Shown: positions 51,253-62,570 of the stretch, piece after piece
Numbering within the stretch: position 1 is the first letter of the stretch
Layout: the number at the start of each line of letters is the position of its first letter
Source of the DNA: Lichenostomus cassidix
Lineage: Eukaryota; Chordata; Aves; Passeriformes; Meliphagidae
Reading direction: 5' to 3'
NCBI GenBank assembly: GCA_008360975.2
Contig: CM039183.1
Span: forward strand, 36,447,850-36,511,849
DNA: 64,000 bases
Notes under the pieces: generated by a model
The model's database searches: none
Seen by the model: only the letters and a program-made list of their open reading frames with translations
Told to the model about the DNA's origin: nothing
Made by a program: the position numbers and the translations under genes

Positions 51253-54200
51253 GGAATATAAATTTTTTGCCAGTGGATGTTTAACTATGTCACCTGGAAG
51301 TCTTACAGAAACATGTCACCAGGCTAATTCCTTAGCAGATGAACAAATAAATCAACATTCTTTATAATTACATCCCTTCACTCTGAGCTATGATTTATTC
51401 CAGTTCCAGGAACAGCTGCTCTTCCTTGTGTACTACCTTGTAATTTGGACGTTCACATTCTAGTGACCCTTCTTGAGGCAAAAATGTACCTTCTATTTTA
51501 CCAGCTGTTTACCAAAAGAATAGTCTACTTTTCAAGCTGTGCAGTGAACCAAAAAGGATTTCACTAAAGGTCCAGTTGTAAGAGAAATATGAACTTACTA
51601 GTACTGAAAAATGAATACTTGCATGACTGCCAGGATTTGAATGAAGTGACATCTGGTCAAGCTGTCCTCAATACACATAGATTCACAGACATGTCAGTCA
51701 GGGTGCTAAGCAAGTTATTTGGAGGACTTCCAGAAAATCTTAAGGACACAAACTCACTATAGCAGGCATGCCATTCCAAAGATTACGTACTAGGGTACAA
51801 AATAACTTACTTTTCAAAAATATGTGAGCAATTGCCAGGTAATACAGGTTGAATGCACTAAAGTTATTCTGAAGTAATATTGCTACAAAGCCAGATCTCT
51901 GGGGATTCAACTGAAAAAACATACCACAGGTATAATGAGTGCATGCTATGTGCATTATTCCAGGTAACGACATCCAACTCTCTTCCTTTAGTGCCAAAAT
52001 TAGTCTTCTTGCTATCATTCAGAATAAAATATGAAATTTACTTCCTTTGAAAAAAAAATTCTAAAAAATAAATTCTTCAAAAGATGGAAGTTAACTATCA
52101 GTGGAATCAACTACCTTGTCTTCTCCATAAAGGTGTGTTTGGGTACTATCACAAAGAGAACCATTGAAGGCAATACAAATATTCCAGATAATTAAACACA
52201 GGAAGAGAACTTCTACTAAAATCAATGGATTTGCATGAATTTATATCAAATAAGATCATGACCCAGCAGCATGGAATCCTTGTCTACAAGGAAAGCTGAA
52301 TTTGATTTTCTGCATTCTTTGAAAGTCTGAAGGGAAAAGTGTGAAGGACTGTATAAGGGACCTCAATACACCACTTGGTGTCTTTTTCACATGCTATCAT
52401 TCAGTATTTGAAATGATTCTTTATTCAATTACTTCACTCTCCCATTTACCAACCTAGATGCAGTAAAAGGGCATCCTTGTTTTGAATTCCATGTGCAGTA
52501 ATTGAACTAATTCATCAGTCTTAACAAAGCCAGTAGTTTTGTCCTCCAATCTCCTTCCACTCAAACCTATCAACCATGCCAATGTAAGTGAATATAGCTT
52601 AGTGATCATGGAACTCAGAACATCTTTCTTTATCTTACTGTATAATTGATGTTTGACATGTTTTCTTTTCTACTTGTGGGGGTGTGTGTATGGTTTTCCT
52701 TTGTTTTACTTTATATGCTCTATATAATTTTGCAGTTACTGACGACTAAGAGGAAAGTCTGGACTTCATAAAGCACAACTTCCTTGCCAGTTTCAACAAT
52801 TATTTCAAAGATTGATATGCTGGTTCAGTAATGCCTTGTCATTTGAAATAACTCTATTTATTGTCTCTCTCTCTCTCTCTCCAGGGAAGCTATTCTTCAG
52901 CATTATCCCTCCCAGCACATGTCAAGATCTATGAACTCTGTGAAAAAAATTCCATTGTTTACGCCAAAATATTCATTATGCAAACAATCCTCTTAAATTA
53001 GGAAAGGAAAATATGAGACCCACAAGTCATTATAGTTTACTACTTCACTGCCTGATTGAGTAGGGAGCACTTCTATTCATAAATCTTGAGGACACTGGCT
53101 TTCACGTTCCTCTGTTTTTCACACTGATTATCTTTTCATTCTGGAGCTTTGGGTAGCCAGATTGTTCCCCTTTGTGTGAACTGGGCAATGTTCTCCTAGA
53201 TTTGCCTTTTTCCTTAGCTTTCTAAGAGGAAGTGTTTCTCTCCTGAGCACAGAGTTCTGTTTTCCAGTTCCATCCACAAGTTATTGAAAAGTAAAAATAA
53301 AAGAAGCCTACACCAGTTGCATGAAAGAAGCCCCCATAAGAACTGCATGATGGAGCTGCTGATTCTTGCATACAGCAAAATCTATTTAACTTCTTTAACT
53401 TTTTCTGAACTTCAGTCGTTCACACAAAGTTTTTACATACTAAATGTAGACTTGTTATCGGAGGAAATGACACAAGGATGTTTTACTACTGCTCTCTGAT
53501 TAGCTGGTTTCGTTATTTTGTATAATGTTCAGGAACAGAGCTGGTCTGGAGCTAGATTTTATATATTCACTATCACCTACAATAAAAAATAGCTGGGTTT
53601 TTCTTATTGTAGATTGTATACATCTTGAAAAATAACAAAACCAGTATTGGTCACTGCTACCATAGGTACCTTTCGTTTAGTGATATTAACTAGAAAATCC
53701 AAATTGTGAAGACAAATAAGGCAGTGAAACTATCAAGAAAATAATTCAAGTATATGTAAACAGGTGGGTTTAGTATGGTTTCTGATGTAAACTGACTAAA
53801 GCAATTTTTGCCCTTTCTTCCCTCTAGTAGCTTTAGAGTTGATTGATTTTCAAACTAATTCCAAAAGAGCAGTAGAAATACCAAAACATGTAATTCCTAA
53901 ATTTTAGGGAAATCTGAAAGATGTGTAGATCAGAAGACATTAAATCATTACTTTCTGAGGAAACAAGTCAAACAGAACATGTATATTATGCATTCCACTG
54001 GGTAGAAGCCTACTTGTGCAAGTAGTTTGTGAAAACTACTGGGACAAAATAGGACAAAATGTGACAATACATGCCACAACTGTGGTAGAACTAAAACAAT
54101 GTCTTTCTTCTGAATCTCAAGACAGTTGCCATAGATTTGTTATATCACACTAAAAAACCCCCACAAAATCCAAACCACATTGAAAAACTAGGAAGTAGAA

Positions 54201-56546
54201 GACCTTAACTAAGTAATCTGACAGCAAGTTTCATGGTGTGGGCTGTGGTTGCATCTGAACTTCAACAATTAACTAACAGTGCCACACTCCTTTCCCTTTC
54301 CCCGTCGTCATTCCCATTCATTCCTAGAAGACCTCTTCCAAGAAGGCAGACACAACTATCATACAAACACTGAACTGAAAGACTAAATCGAAAGCTTCTT
54401 AAATTATCACATAGTTATGACTGAGAACGCAAATGCATTTCAGTGTAATTTAGGCAGGTTAACTGCAGCATCTTTGGAAGAGGGTTAAAGTCTACATTGC
54501 CATTTCAGTTGACATATGGTAAATAATATTCCTTGGCTCAGGCCCCAGACAATTCTTATGGAGCTCCACACATCAAAGCACTACCTGCTGTGTAACACTT
54601 TTTGAGAGGGGAAAATTATTAGTGTATGAGTTCTTCCACTGGCAATTCTGATCCAAAAACATTTGAGTGCCATTTATTACAATATGAATTAATTTGGTCC
54701 AAATTATTCTTTTTATGGTGTGCAGAGGACACAGCCATGGAAGATGAGCAACTTCCAGAACTGAAGTCATAATAAAAAACACGAGGCTTTTTCTGAATGA
54801 CGCTGAGCAGATGACACTCATTACACTCATTTCTATGTCAGCTTTTCTGTTTGATCCTAGGTCATTGTATCAAATGGAAACACCCATTGCTTTGACGGGG
54901 GTTGGGAGGTGAGTGTGCTAAAATAGTAATTAATATAGCTACCTATTAGGGCTGGTGATCTCCTCTTGCATTATATGAGGCAGAGAGCAAAATGAAAGTA
55001 GTTGAAAATGGTACATTGGCAATTAATTTATTAGGGTGATTTTGATGAGATTCAAATTTCACCATGACTTATATATATCCATGTACAAATGTCTTATCAT
55101 GCACGTTATGGTTTCTGACTATCAGTAAAAGGAATATTTCTTAAAATTAGAAAAAGGAATCCCTGTTAAATACAAATATCTAAAATGTGTGGGATGCCAA
55201 AAGTTTCTAAACATCTGACATATCACAAATGAGATGATAGCAGATATAGTTAGAGAGATCAAATTTTAAAGTGGGCAAAATTGACATCCAATTTAGGCAA
55301 GCATTTGAGCTTGTATTTAATTGGAATGCATTTGACTTTCATGAGGCTTAGGCCTATGCTGACCTGTTAAGCAATGTTTGCCTGGATTTCTATTTTACAT
55401 CTGAATTACAAAAGATTAAATAAACAAAATCTTAAGAATCCCATAGATGCATTATTTAATCACAGTAAAAAGAAGTAGTTTAAGCGCTCTGATGCAATGC
55501 ACATTTAATCCAGCTTCTGAGAAGATGATGACTGCAATAAGCACTGGATCAGGTCATGGATCAGCAATATAAGTCAAATAATATCTCCTCCTAACTCGTT
55601 CTTAAGTACCTACAGTTATGGAGTAGAACCATGCTTTTCAGTAAGCTATTCTACTCAGCTATTAAGTGCCTACTCTTAATAACTCACCTAAACTTTCATT
55701 TCTTAGCTTCAGGCTACTGCTCAACTCCAGAAAAAGCATAATTAAGTTTTTAGATTTTTATGTGCTCATCTCTCTCCTAGACTATTTTAATTTAGCTACT
55801 TTGGTCCCACATGCATCTTCTTTGAAAAAGCTTGTATAAGTTTTGCATGCTTTCTTAGTATTTTCTTCAGTTTTATTGTATTATTTCTAAAGTGTGGATA
55901 CTGTGGAATCAATACAATGCAATTAATATGAAGTATGTTATCTGTTTTATATCTTCATCTGACTCTTTGTGTTCTTTATTGTCTTTTATCCTTAATTTTG
56001 TAATTATGGAATTTCTTCTGAGGTGTAAGAATTGCACTTTTGAAATCAGAATGGAAACCCCTCTGCAACTCATTCTGAAATATAACAAGTTTTGCTTTAA
56101 AGAATGAAGGCAGCTTTAAAATAGCATAAAAGAACAGTACTACATAGCAGATCACACCAAGTAGACATTACCCTATCCAGCTTCTAGAAAGTCTGTTCAA
56201 ATTACTTTGCATTGAGGAAGTCCATATGGCAAAAGCCAGTATATTCTTATTAAGATGTCTGTCATAATGATGCAAAGTCTCACTTTCAAGGGAGATCACT
56301 GTTACTCAAAGTGCTAAAAATATTAAAAGAACATATTTTAAATACTGGCAACAACAAATACTACTGCCACTTAAAAAAGGTACTACAAGATTTCTTAATA
56401 TCAAAAATAGCAAGAAATGTGACCTATTATATCAAATATTAGTTTTCCTCAATCCAGTTGTTTTAAACCTTCTATAAGTCAATCAATACAAGAGATAAAG
56501 TTTTTCTATTAATTTTTTCAAAAGTTCATGACATCTTGTGCAAAAT
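51253..56546. other. Plain intron
   Basis: Only a (CT)n microsatellite at 52863-52882 and a short duplication of GGACAAAAT near 54050 were noted. No gene recognised. Confidence 0.5.
52863..52882. repeat. (CT)n microsatellite
   Basis: GTCTCTCTCTCTCTCTCTCC, about nine CT units, followed by CAGGGAAG, which gives it an accidental splice-acceptor look on the plus strand. Confidence 0.9.
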
Positions 56547-56716
56547 GTTCTCCTCCTATGAGGAGAGACTGCAGGAGCTGGGCCTGCTTGGTCTACAAAA
56601 TAAAAGACTGAGAGGGGATATCATCAATTCATACAAATAACCCAAAGATGGATATCAAGAAAATGGTGCCAGACTATTTTAGGTGGTGCCCAGTGACAGG
56701 ATGAGGAGCAATATCC
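56547..56716 (+). mobile_element. CR1 LINE internal fragment (late ORF2 region)
   Basis: TCTCCTCCTATGAGGAGAGACTGCAGGAGCTGGGCCTG, then GGTCTACAAAATAAAAGACTGAGAGGGGATATCATCA, then AAAGATGG and AGTGACAGGATGAGGAGCAAT follow the order of the conserved CR1 late-ORF2 segment (CTCCTATGAGGA...GAGAGCTGGG...TTCAGCCTGGAGAAGAGAAG...GGGAGACCTCAT...AGTGATAGGACAAGGGG). The frame is broken and both ends are lost. Orientation is antisense to PRKN. Confidence 0.85.
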
Positions 56717-58873
56717 ATTCTCTTTACTGGGAAAATACTGTATGGAAAATTAAAAAAACATACTTTCAAAATCAAATTTCAAAGCATTTGCTGGTCTTGC
56801 TGACAGACTTTCCACCCATAATTTGTATCTACACTTAACTGGTCAAAATCAAGACTAAAACAAAGTAATTTTCTTTGGTTTAGGTGCTTTAAAAAGAAAT
56901 CTTTTCCAAAGATGCTCTCAGGTTTGATCCTGAAAGTCTTCTATTTAAAAAACAAATAGCGACTATAATAAAAATTATAGGATTACTCTGAAATATACAT
57001 TGAAATGAAATCACAGGCCACTGGAAGTACTCTATGACTCTATCTCAGAACTAAATAAAATACTTATTAAACTTCAAAAAGTACAAATTTTTCATGTAAA
57101 ACCAAACCAGGTTAATACCAATCAATTTAAATCCCCCAGTTTCAAGAACTTGAGAAGAAATACTGAAGCAAGACTCTAAGATAAACACATTATCAACCAA
57201 GGATCAGAGAAATTAAATACAGTAAAATACAACAAACAAATTGCCAGAGGTGTTGCAAAGTGGGTGTAATAATGAAGAAATTAACATTTCAACAGGACAC
57301 CCAATTCCTTATTTCCACATCATCATCTACTACTGTGGGAAGTATATATTTTAACAATTTTTCACTTCATATACACTCTGCACTGAGTTTTTTTACATGA
57401 AGGAATAGCAGTTTGGTACTTACACACATGTGGCCTTAAAATATAACTTTTCAGTGCTATGAGAAGTTTTATTCACAAAATAAATTCATATATTCCCTAT
57501 AGCTTGTAAGGAAGGGGTTTTATATGAAAGAACTTCCTACTATGAGATGAAAGAGATTAGCATGTATCCATTAAGATATAGTTACGTGCTTCAAATGCTG
57601 CTCTTCAAAAGGCGCAGTTTTTCCTGCCAAGACCTATTTATATATTTAGAAACTCATATCACTTCTATGTATGAAGCACATATTAAATAGCAATTTAAGT
57701 AGAGATTTTAAAAGCTTTTTGAATTCAAAAGTCAACTCTCATGTCCAAAGACATAAGTCATATAGGTATATAATTGAAAAGGCCTGACTTCCAAAAATAT
57801 TGAATATATCTTCAGTAGACTTTTCAAAACAGTTCTCTATTGAGATCACAAATTATGCCAAAGCATTTTGCAAACACTAATTAAATGTAAGTTTGCCTGT
57901 TTTACTGATGCAGAAGCACGGAGGAATTAGTTAAACTACACAACAGAAGTCAGTATCCCAGCCAAGGAAAGGTCCCACAACACCTAACTTTCAACCATTA
58001 AGAAATATTTTTCTCCGCACCATGCACAAACACAAAGGAGAACAACAGTCTGTTATTCAATGTTGCTGGAAATGTAAGCATCTAAAAATTACTTTGTCTG
58101 CTTTATTTTTGCATTTCCTAAATTACATTAAAAACATTATCAGGTTCCATATAATGTAACCTTGGGTTTCTTTCTAGTAATAAAATGAAACACTTTTAAC
58201 TTTTAAATATTTTAAATGTAAACCATGCTTTTAGCTTTCAGGCACTAAAACCTGTTGTAAGCACAAATTAAACTTTAATTAAATGACTTTAATAGGAATT
58301 TTGAGTGTTCTGCATGCATAGTTTAGGATTGTACAATTTTATAACAAGGCTGATGTGATCAAATGGCTTGACTTTAATAGTTACTATCACATTAAGTAGA
58401 TTTCTAATTACAATAGGAGTTCCAGAGAGAAAAGCACAATTAATGAACATATGACCCAGTCTTTCAAATTTAGTGAACTGTGCCAGGTTTGACATATAAC
58501 ATGCCAAATACAAGTGGGACAGTGAATGAGGAGGGTGAAGTGGAGCATGTTGTGAATTCATGTAAAATTTTATTTAAGCTGTTAATTCAGCCTCAGAATG
58601 GGTGAATCATGAGGAAAACAGCTGCAACTGAAGTCAAGAGAAGATGTTCTCTGAATGCCTATGGCACTATATGTGATGGTAAGTGTCTCACCTAATTATC
58701 TAGGTCCAGAGGACAGTGAGGTACATGAAAAAACCAAGAAACTCCAGACAAAATCCAATGCCCATATGGCAGAAGAAAATAATATAATAGAGGGTACTCT
58801 CTAACTCTTCCCTCCAAGTTACACTTGGTGTGATTCATGGGACTGGTTCATGGCCTGATTATTGGAGCTGTCC
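56717..58873. other. Plain AT-rich intron
   Basis: No recognisable element or gene. Confidence 0.5.
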
Positions 58874-59581
58874 TGTGCTGGGCTGTTGCGGTGGCCCTTT
58901 GGCAGATAAGCCTAGGCGACCAGCCTCATGGGTCAGTGACTGTTGAAGAGGAATCCTGAGTTTGAGACAAAAGCTGTTGCTGATGAGGTTAGGGCAACTG
59001 GCTTGTCCCGACCCAGTGGACCCTGTGGCTGGAAGCATTAGTATGCAGCTGGTAATAAGTTTATTGGCCCTGCGCTCTTCCCCGCCTTTATCCCATTTAT
59101 AGTTTATGTTCTAGTACGTTCTCCCCAGCACGGTACCCCATTGGTTTTCAAGTTTTGTACCCTCCCCTGCTGTATTGTAATTGGTTTGTACCTCTTTCCT
59201 TCTGCCCTTGGACTTTCCCTGGTTGGCTCTTTAGAGTCAGCCACTCCCCTTTTCCCTCCCCTTTTAACCTCAGCAGCCCTTTGTTCAGGGCTCTTGAGCT
59301 CCGGTTTCCTGCCTTCCTGCAGCCCTCCGTTCTCCTTCCCTCTCCGCCTCCCTTCGACCTGCACCCTCTGATCCTCAGTAAACTTTCTGGAATCCCAAAC
59401 AAGAGAGCCTGCATCTCCTTTCGCCTCTACCTTGTTTCCCCTTGGGCTACCGTTGCCCAGGCGCCACAGCTCGCCCACATGCTTCGTTGCCGCGGCACAC
59501 CCAGTGTGTCTCCGGCTCGGCCGTTTGCCCTTCCGTGCTGCTTCTCAGCGTTTGGCCGCTTTCGGAGCTCAAAGCAGCACA
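58874..59581 (+). mobile_element. Probable ERV LTR, about 0.7 kb, GC- and CpG-rich
   Basis: The block is bounded by TGTGCTG (58874-58880) and CAGCACA (59575-59581), a 7-bp inverted pair fitting LTR ends. Inside, in LTR order, are two inverted CCAAT boxes (ATTGG near 59140 and 59180), a TATA-like TTTTAA (59262-59267) and an AGTAAA poly(A)-like signal (59377-59382), followed by a U5-like CpG-rich part (CGTTGCCGCGGCACAC, CCGGCTCGGCCG). ORFs of 124-149 codons in several frames on both strands come from stop-poor composition and lack domains. I see no target duplication, so the ends are tentative. It could instead be a small CpG island promoter, but it lacks a PRKN exon-1 donor on the minus strand. 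Orientation is antisense to PRKN. Confidence 0.6.
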
Positions 59582-59651
59582 GGGCCAAAAGTTGGATTCA
59601 GTGATGCTCAGGAGTCCCTTCCACCTCAGAATATTCTATGATTCTGTGATA
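59582..59651 (+). mobile_element. CR1 LINE 3' end fragment
   Basis: GTTGGATTCAGTGATGCTCAGGAGTCCCTTCCACCTCAGA followed by ATATTCTATGATTCTGTGAT matches the last 60 bp or so of CR1, including the diagnostic ATTCTATGATTCTxTGA tail. The rest of the CR1 is absent; the fragment abuts the LTR-like block directly. Confidence 0.85.
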
Positions 59652-61840
59652 CTTTTGAAAGAGAATCCTTGCTCATGAGAATATGATCCATAGGATCATC
59701 AAAGCTCCGGTTTCCCAGAAGTTCTGATGGAGATTGCAATTTTGTTTTTTAATTTACCTGTTTCTAAACACTCCAAATCATAAAAACTAACAATTATACA
59801 ATTGCCTCAAATTCAGTAACATGAGAGCAGATAGTATGAAAGCAGATGGGTTTCCAACATTCCTCAACTAATGAGAAATTTCATAGAGGCTGACACTTTT
59901 CCTTCTTGAAAAAATTTGAATCGGCTTTCTAATTTCCTTTTTTCTATGGTCAGATCTTAATCTTACAATTACACAGCTGCTTGTCTTCATATGAATACTT
60001 TCAGCCAAGTGTGTGTCAGAAGAAAAAGTCCTTAATTTTTTACAAAAATAATATTCCCTTTTCTGCTTGCTTTAATTGCTTTTTTCTTCTAGGTAATTTC
60101 AGTTTTCAAATGTTCCTGTGCTGGCTTTCCTAAGTAACCATTCCAAGCACCTTTCACTTGTGTGTGCAGAACAGTATAATAAACTAGAAAAAAAAATTGC
60201 TGAGTTGGTTGTGGGGGTTTTTTTTGGTTTTGTTTGCGTTTGGTTTGTTTTGGGGTTTTTTGAAAGAACCAGGTATTGTACTACAAATAAAACCAGGACT
60301 GAATATAAAAGAAGTTAATGATACTGTTTTCACCATAAAAATTAATAGAAAACAAATGAAAAAATGAAAGAAATAGGTTTCTAAGATGTACATCCCTAGA
60401 TGTACATCTAGTACAACCCCAAAGTATTAGATTTGGCAAAAGTGAAACTGACTCAGTATTTCCTTTACTAATCTGTAGCTATTTTTCCTTAAGTATATAT
60501 TTTCCACTTGAGAAGATGCAGGGGAATGATTTCTTTCCTCTTGGGGAGATCAAAACATTTTATCTTCAGTGTCATGAAATTACAAAACACATGCAACATC
60601 AAAAGTAAAACTTTGTGTCTTTGATCTCAGAATGAGAACAGACATACTGACTATAATGCTAATACACACTGCCTTTTCACTGTCTTTTATGTTCAGAGCC
60701 GACTTGTGTGGCCAGAGAAAGGCAGTTATGGTCTCGTGAGCTCCCAATTTTAACCAAGAGATCCAATGCAGATACACAATTCTAAAGGAGCCCTGCAGTG
60801 TATAAAAAAACTGGAATGCTATAGAGTTCTCTCTTACTGTACAGTCTATTCAGAAAAAGGTAGGAAGAGATGAATATCGGGTGAGAGAAAGAAGCTCACA
60901 AAACTCTAACATGATAGCTTAGTAAGGTCTTCTAGGGAAATAAATAAACTTCTCTCATTGCAAATAGATATGGAGTTGAGCTCACTGAGATAAAGCAAGG
61001 CCCTGTGCTTCCACAGACTTGTCAGCATTTCTGGTTTGCCATTGTAATGACTTCATATTTTGCAATATGAAAAAAATAAAAAACACCCCATGGAAACACA
61101 AAACGGGAAAACTCAAGAAATTGTAAAAGTAATGTTAGCAAAGTTGTGAAATAAGCCTGAATCACACCTCACCTTCTATGAAGAATTTTTAGAGAACTCA
61201 CCAATACTGAGATCATTAAGACCCTAGTACTACTACTTTTTTTCCTGTCCAAAACTGAGAACCTTCATCTCACACAAGGAACAGAGACATTACAGAGAAA
61301 GGGCTTCTAAAAATAAGCAAGGTGTCGGAGATGGCCAGCAATCTCTGCAACTTACTGTTTCTTTAGAATATACATTGTTGGATGAGTTTGTAGCTGCCCC
61401 ACTCATCTATGCAAGGGAGCTGCCTGCCCCTGAACTGTGCTGTCAAGCCAATCCTACAAAAGCAGTGATGGAATCTATGGACATGCTGAGATCCTGAACA
61501 CCAATTGTTTCAAACTTGTTGAAAGACAACTCAGGTTAAGATGTAAGAGAGATATGTGAAATTACATCCATCATGGTATTGCTATATTTTTTCATTCTGA
61601 TATCAATATTTACAAGTATGAAAAAATTCAGTTTTGTTAAATTTAATGTCCAGTACATTCTATTAGGTGTTTTGAGGAGCTGGAGGGAGAAGGATACTTC
61701 TCATTTTCATCTGGGTTTATCCTTATGGCAAACATGACATGCTGTTACCCTAGGTACCTTGTTCAAACATACATATTTTAGTTTGCATATGAACTCCAAC
61801 CTGTAGAAAGACAAATACTGTCCTTGGTTAAAACAATATT
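59652..61840. other. Plain intron with a G/T tract
   Basis: A G/T-rich tract at 60206-60261 (GGTTGTGGGGG, T8, then GGTTTTGTTT units). Nothing else recognised. Confidence 0.5.
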
Positions 61841-61867
61841 AAAAAAAAAAAAAAAGAGAGAGAGAGA
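61841..61867. repeat. A15 followed by (GA)n
   Basis: Fifteen A, then GAGAGAGAGAGA. There is no poly(A) signal within 30 bp upstream. Confidence 0.9.
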
Positions 61868-62216
61868 CTATGGAAGAGAGATAATATGTCCCTGCGTATA
61901 GACTTAATATACTGGCATGATTATGGGATTGCCACCTAGAAATGGAGATGCTCTGCTCCATAAGTCTGGATGCCCATGAGGAGGGTATGCCGATCCTGAT
62001 GGGCTCCACCTTCCCTGCTGTGGGAGGGACTGACCCAGTCCCCAGCTGTAGCTGCCTGAATGTGTTGTCGGTCAACATCCCAGCCAGGCATTTTGTTCAT
62101 TCTTTGAAAATCTAGACGTGTTTAGTTGCTCAAGAATGGCAACACCCCCTGACACAGTGGATGGTCTTCTCTTCACCATGGCACTGTGACCACTCTCTGC
62201 CAGGCTGTCTCTTGGA

Positions 62217-62236
62217 CAGCACAAGGCCTTGTGCTG
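62217..62236. repeat. 20-bp perfect palindrome
   Basis: CAGCACAAGG followed by CCTTGTGCTG with no spacer. Unlike the other palindromes in the window it is GC-balanced, so chance formation is less likely. Confidence 0.95.
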
Positions 62237-62240
62237 GGCG

Positions 62241-62274
62241 TTGATTAAACACAACACATAGTGTGTTTAATCAA
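62241..62274. repeat. Inverted repeat, 13-bp arms, 8-nt spacer
   Basis: TTGATTAAACACA, ACACATAG, TGTGTTTAATCAA. Perfect arms, starting 4 bp after the preceding palindrome. Confidence 0.95.
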
Positions 62275-62570
62275 ACCCAAAAGTGACTACGGACAGGCAT
62301 GAAACATCTCCTGCTTTCCAGTGGGGCACCATGATCACCCTTGCGCTAAGGTTGATCAACTAAGCCTGGTGCACCTGGCACAGGAGGTACAAATGGCTGT
62401 GCCATGTCTGCCATGCCAGTGAACAGCACAGAGGGCTCAGAGGGGCATACCTTGCTTCAAACAACTTTAAAGAGATTTCAGTGGTACAGACAAAAACTAG
62501 TGCTTTGTCCAAGTAACAAAGACCTTCTAAAGCTGTCCAAGTTGTCAGCTCTACCATAAAGCATCACCAA

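Larger units (their letters stand above)
61930..62570. other. GC-richer unidentified block with strong dyads
   Basis: This 0.6-kb segment is richer in GC than its flanks and has minus-strand open frames of 61-79 codons that nearly abut (61839-62078, 62072-62257, 62360-62557), the last two in the same frame. I recognise no protein family in them. Two adjacent palindromic features lie at its centre. It may be a decayed mobile element or retrocopy; the evidence is not enough to say which. Confidence 0.4.

Noticed and set aside
58874..59581. PRKN/PACRG bidirectional promoter and PRKN exon 1
   Set aside because: No minus-strand ATGAT-x-G|GT exon 1 end is present, and the element has LTR-like ends and signal order.
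59155..59604. ORFs of 124-149 codons on both strands in the CpG-rich block
   Set aside because: Stop-poor composition within an LTR-like element; several frames are open at once and no domain is seen.
62072..62557. A decayed protein-coding gene on the minus strand
   Set aside because: Near-abutting frames of 61-65 codons are suggestive, but I recognise no protein, and stop codons interrupt them; kept only as an unidentified block.
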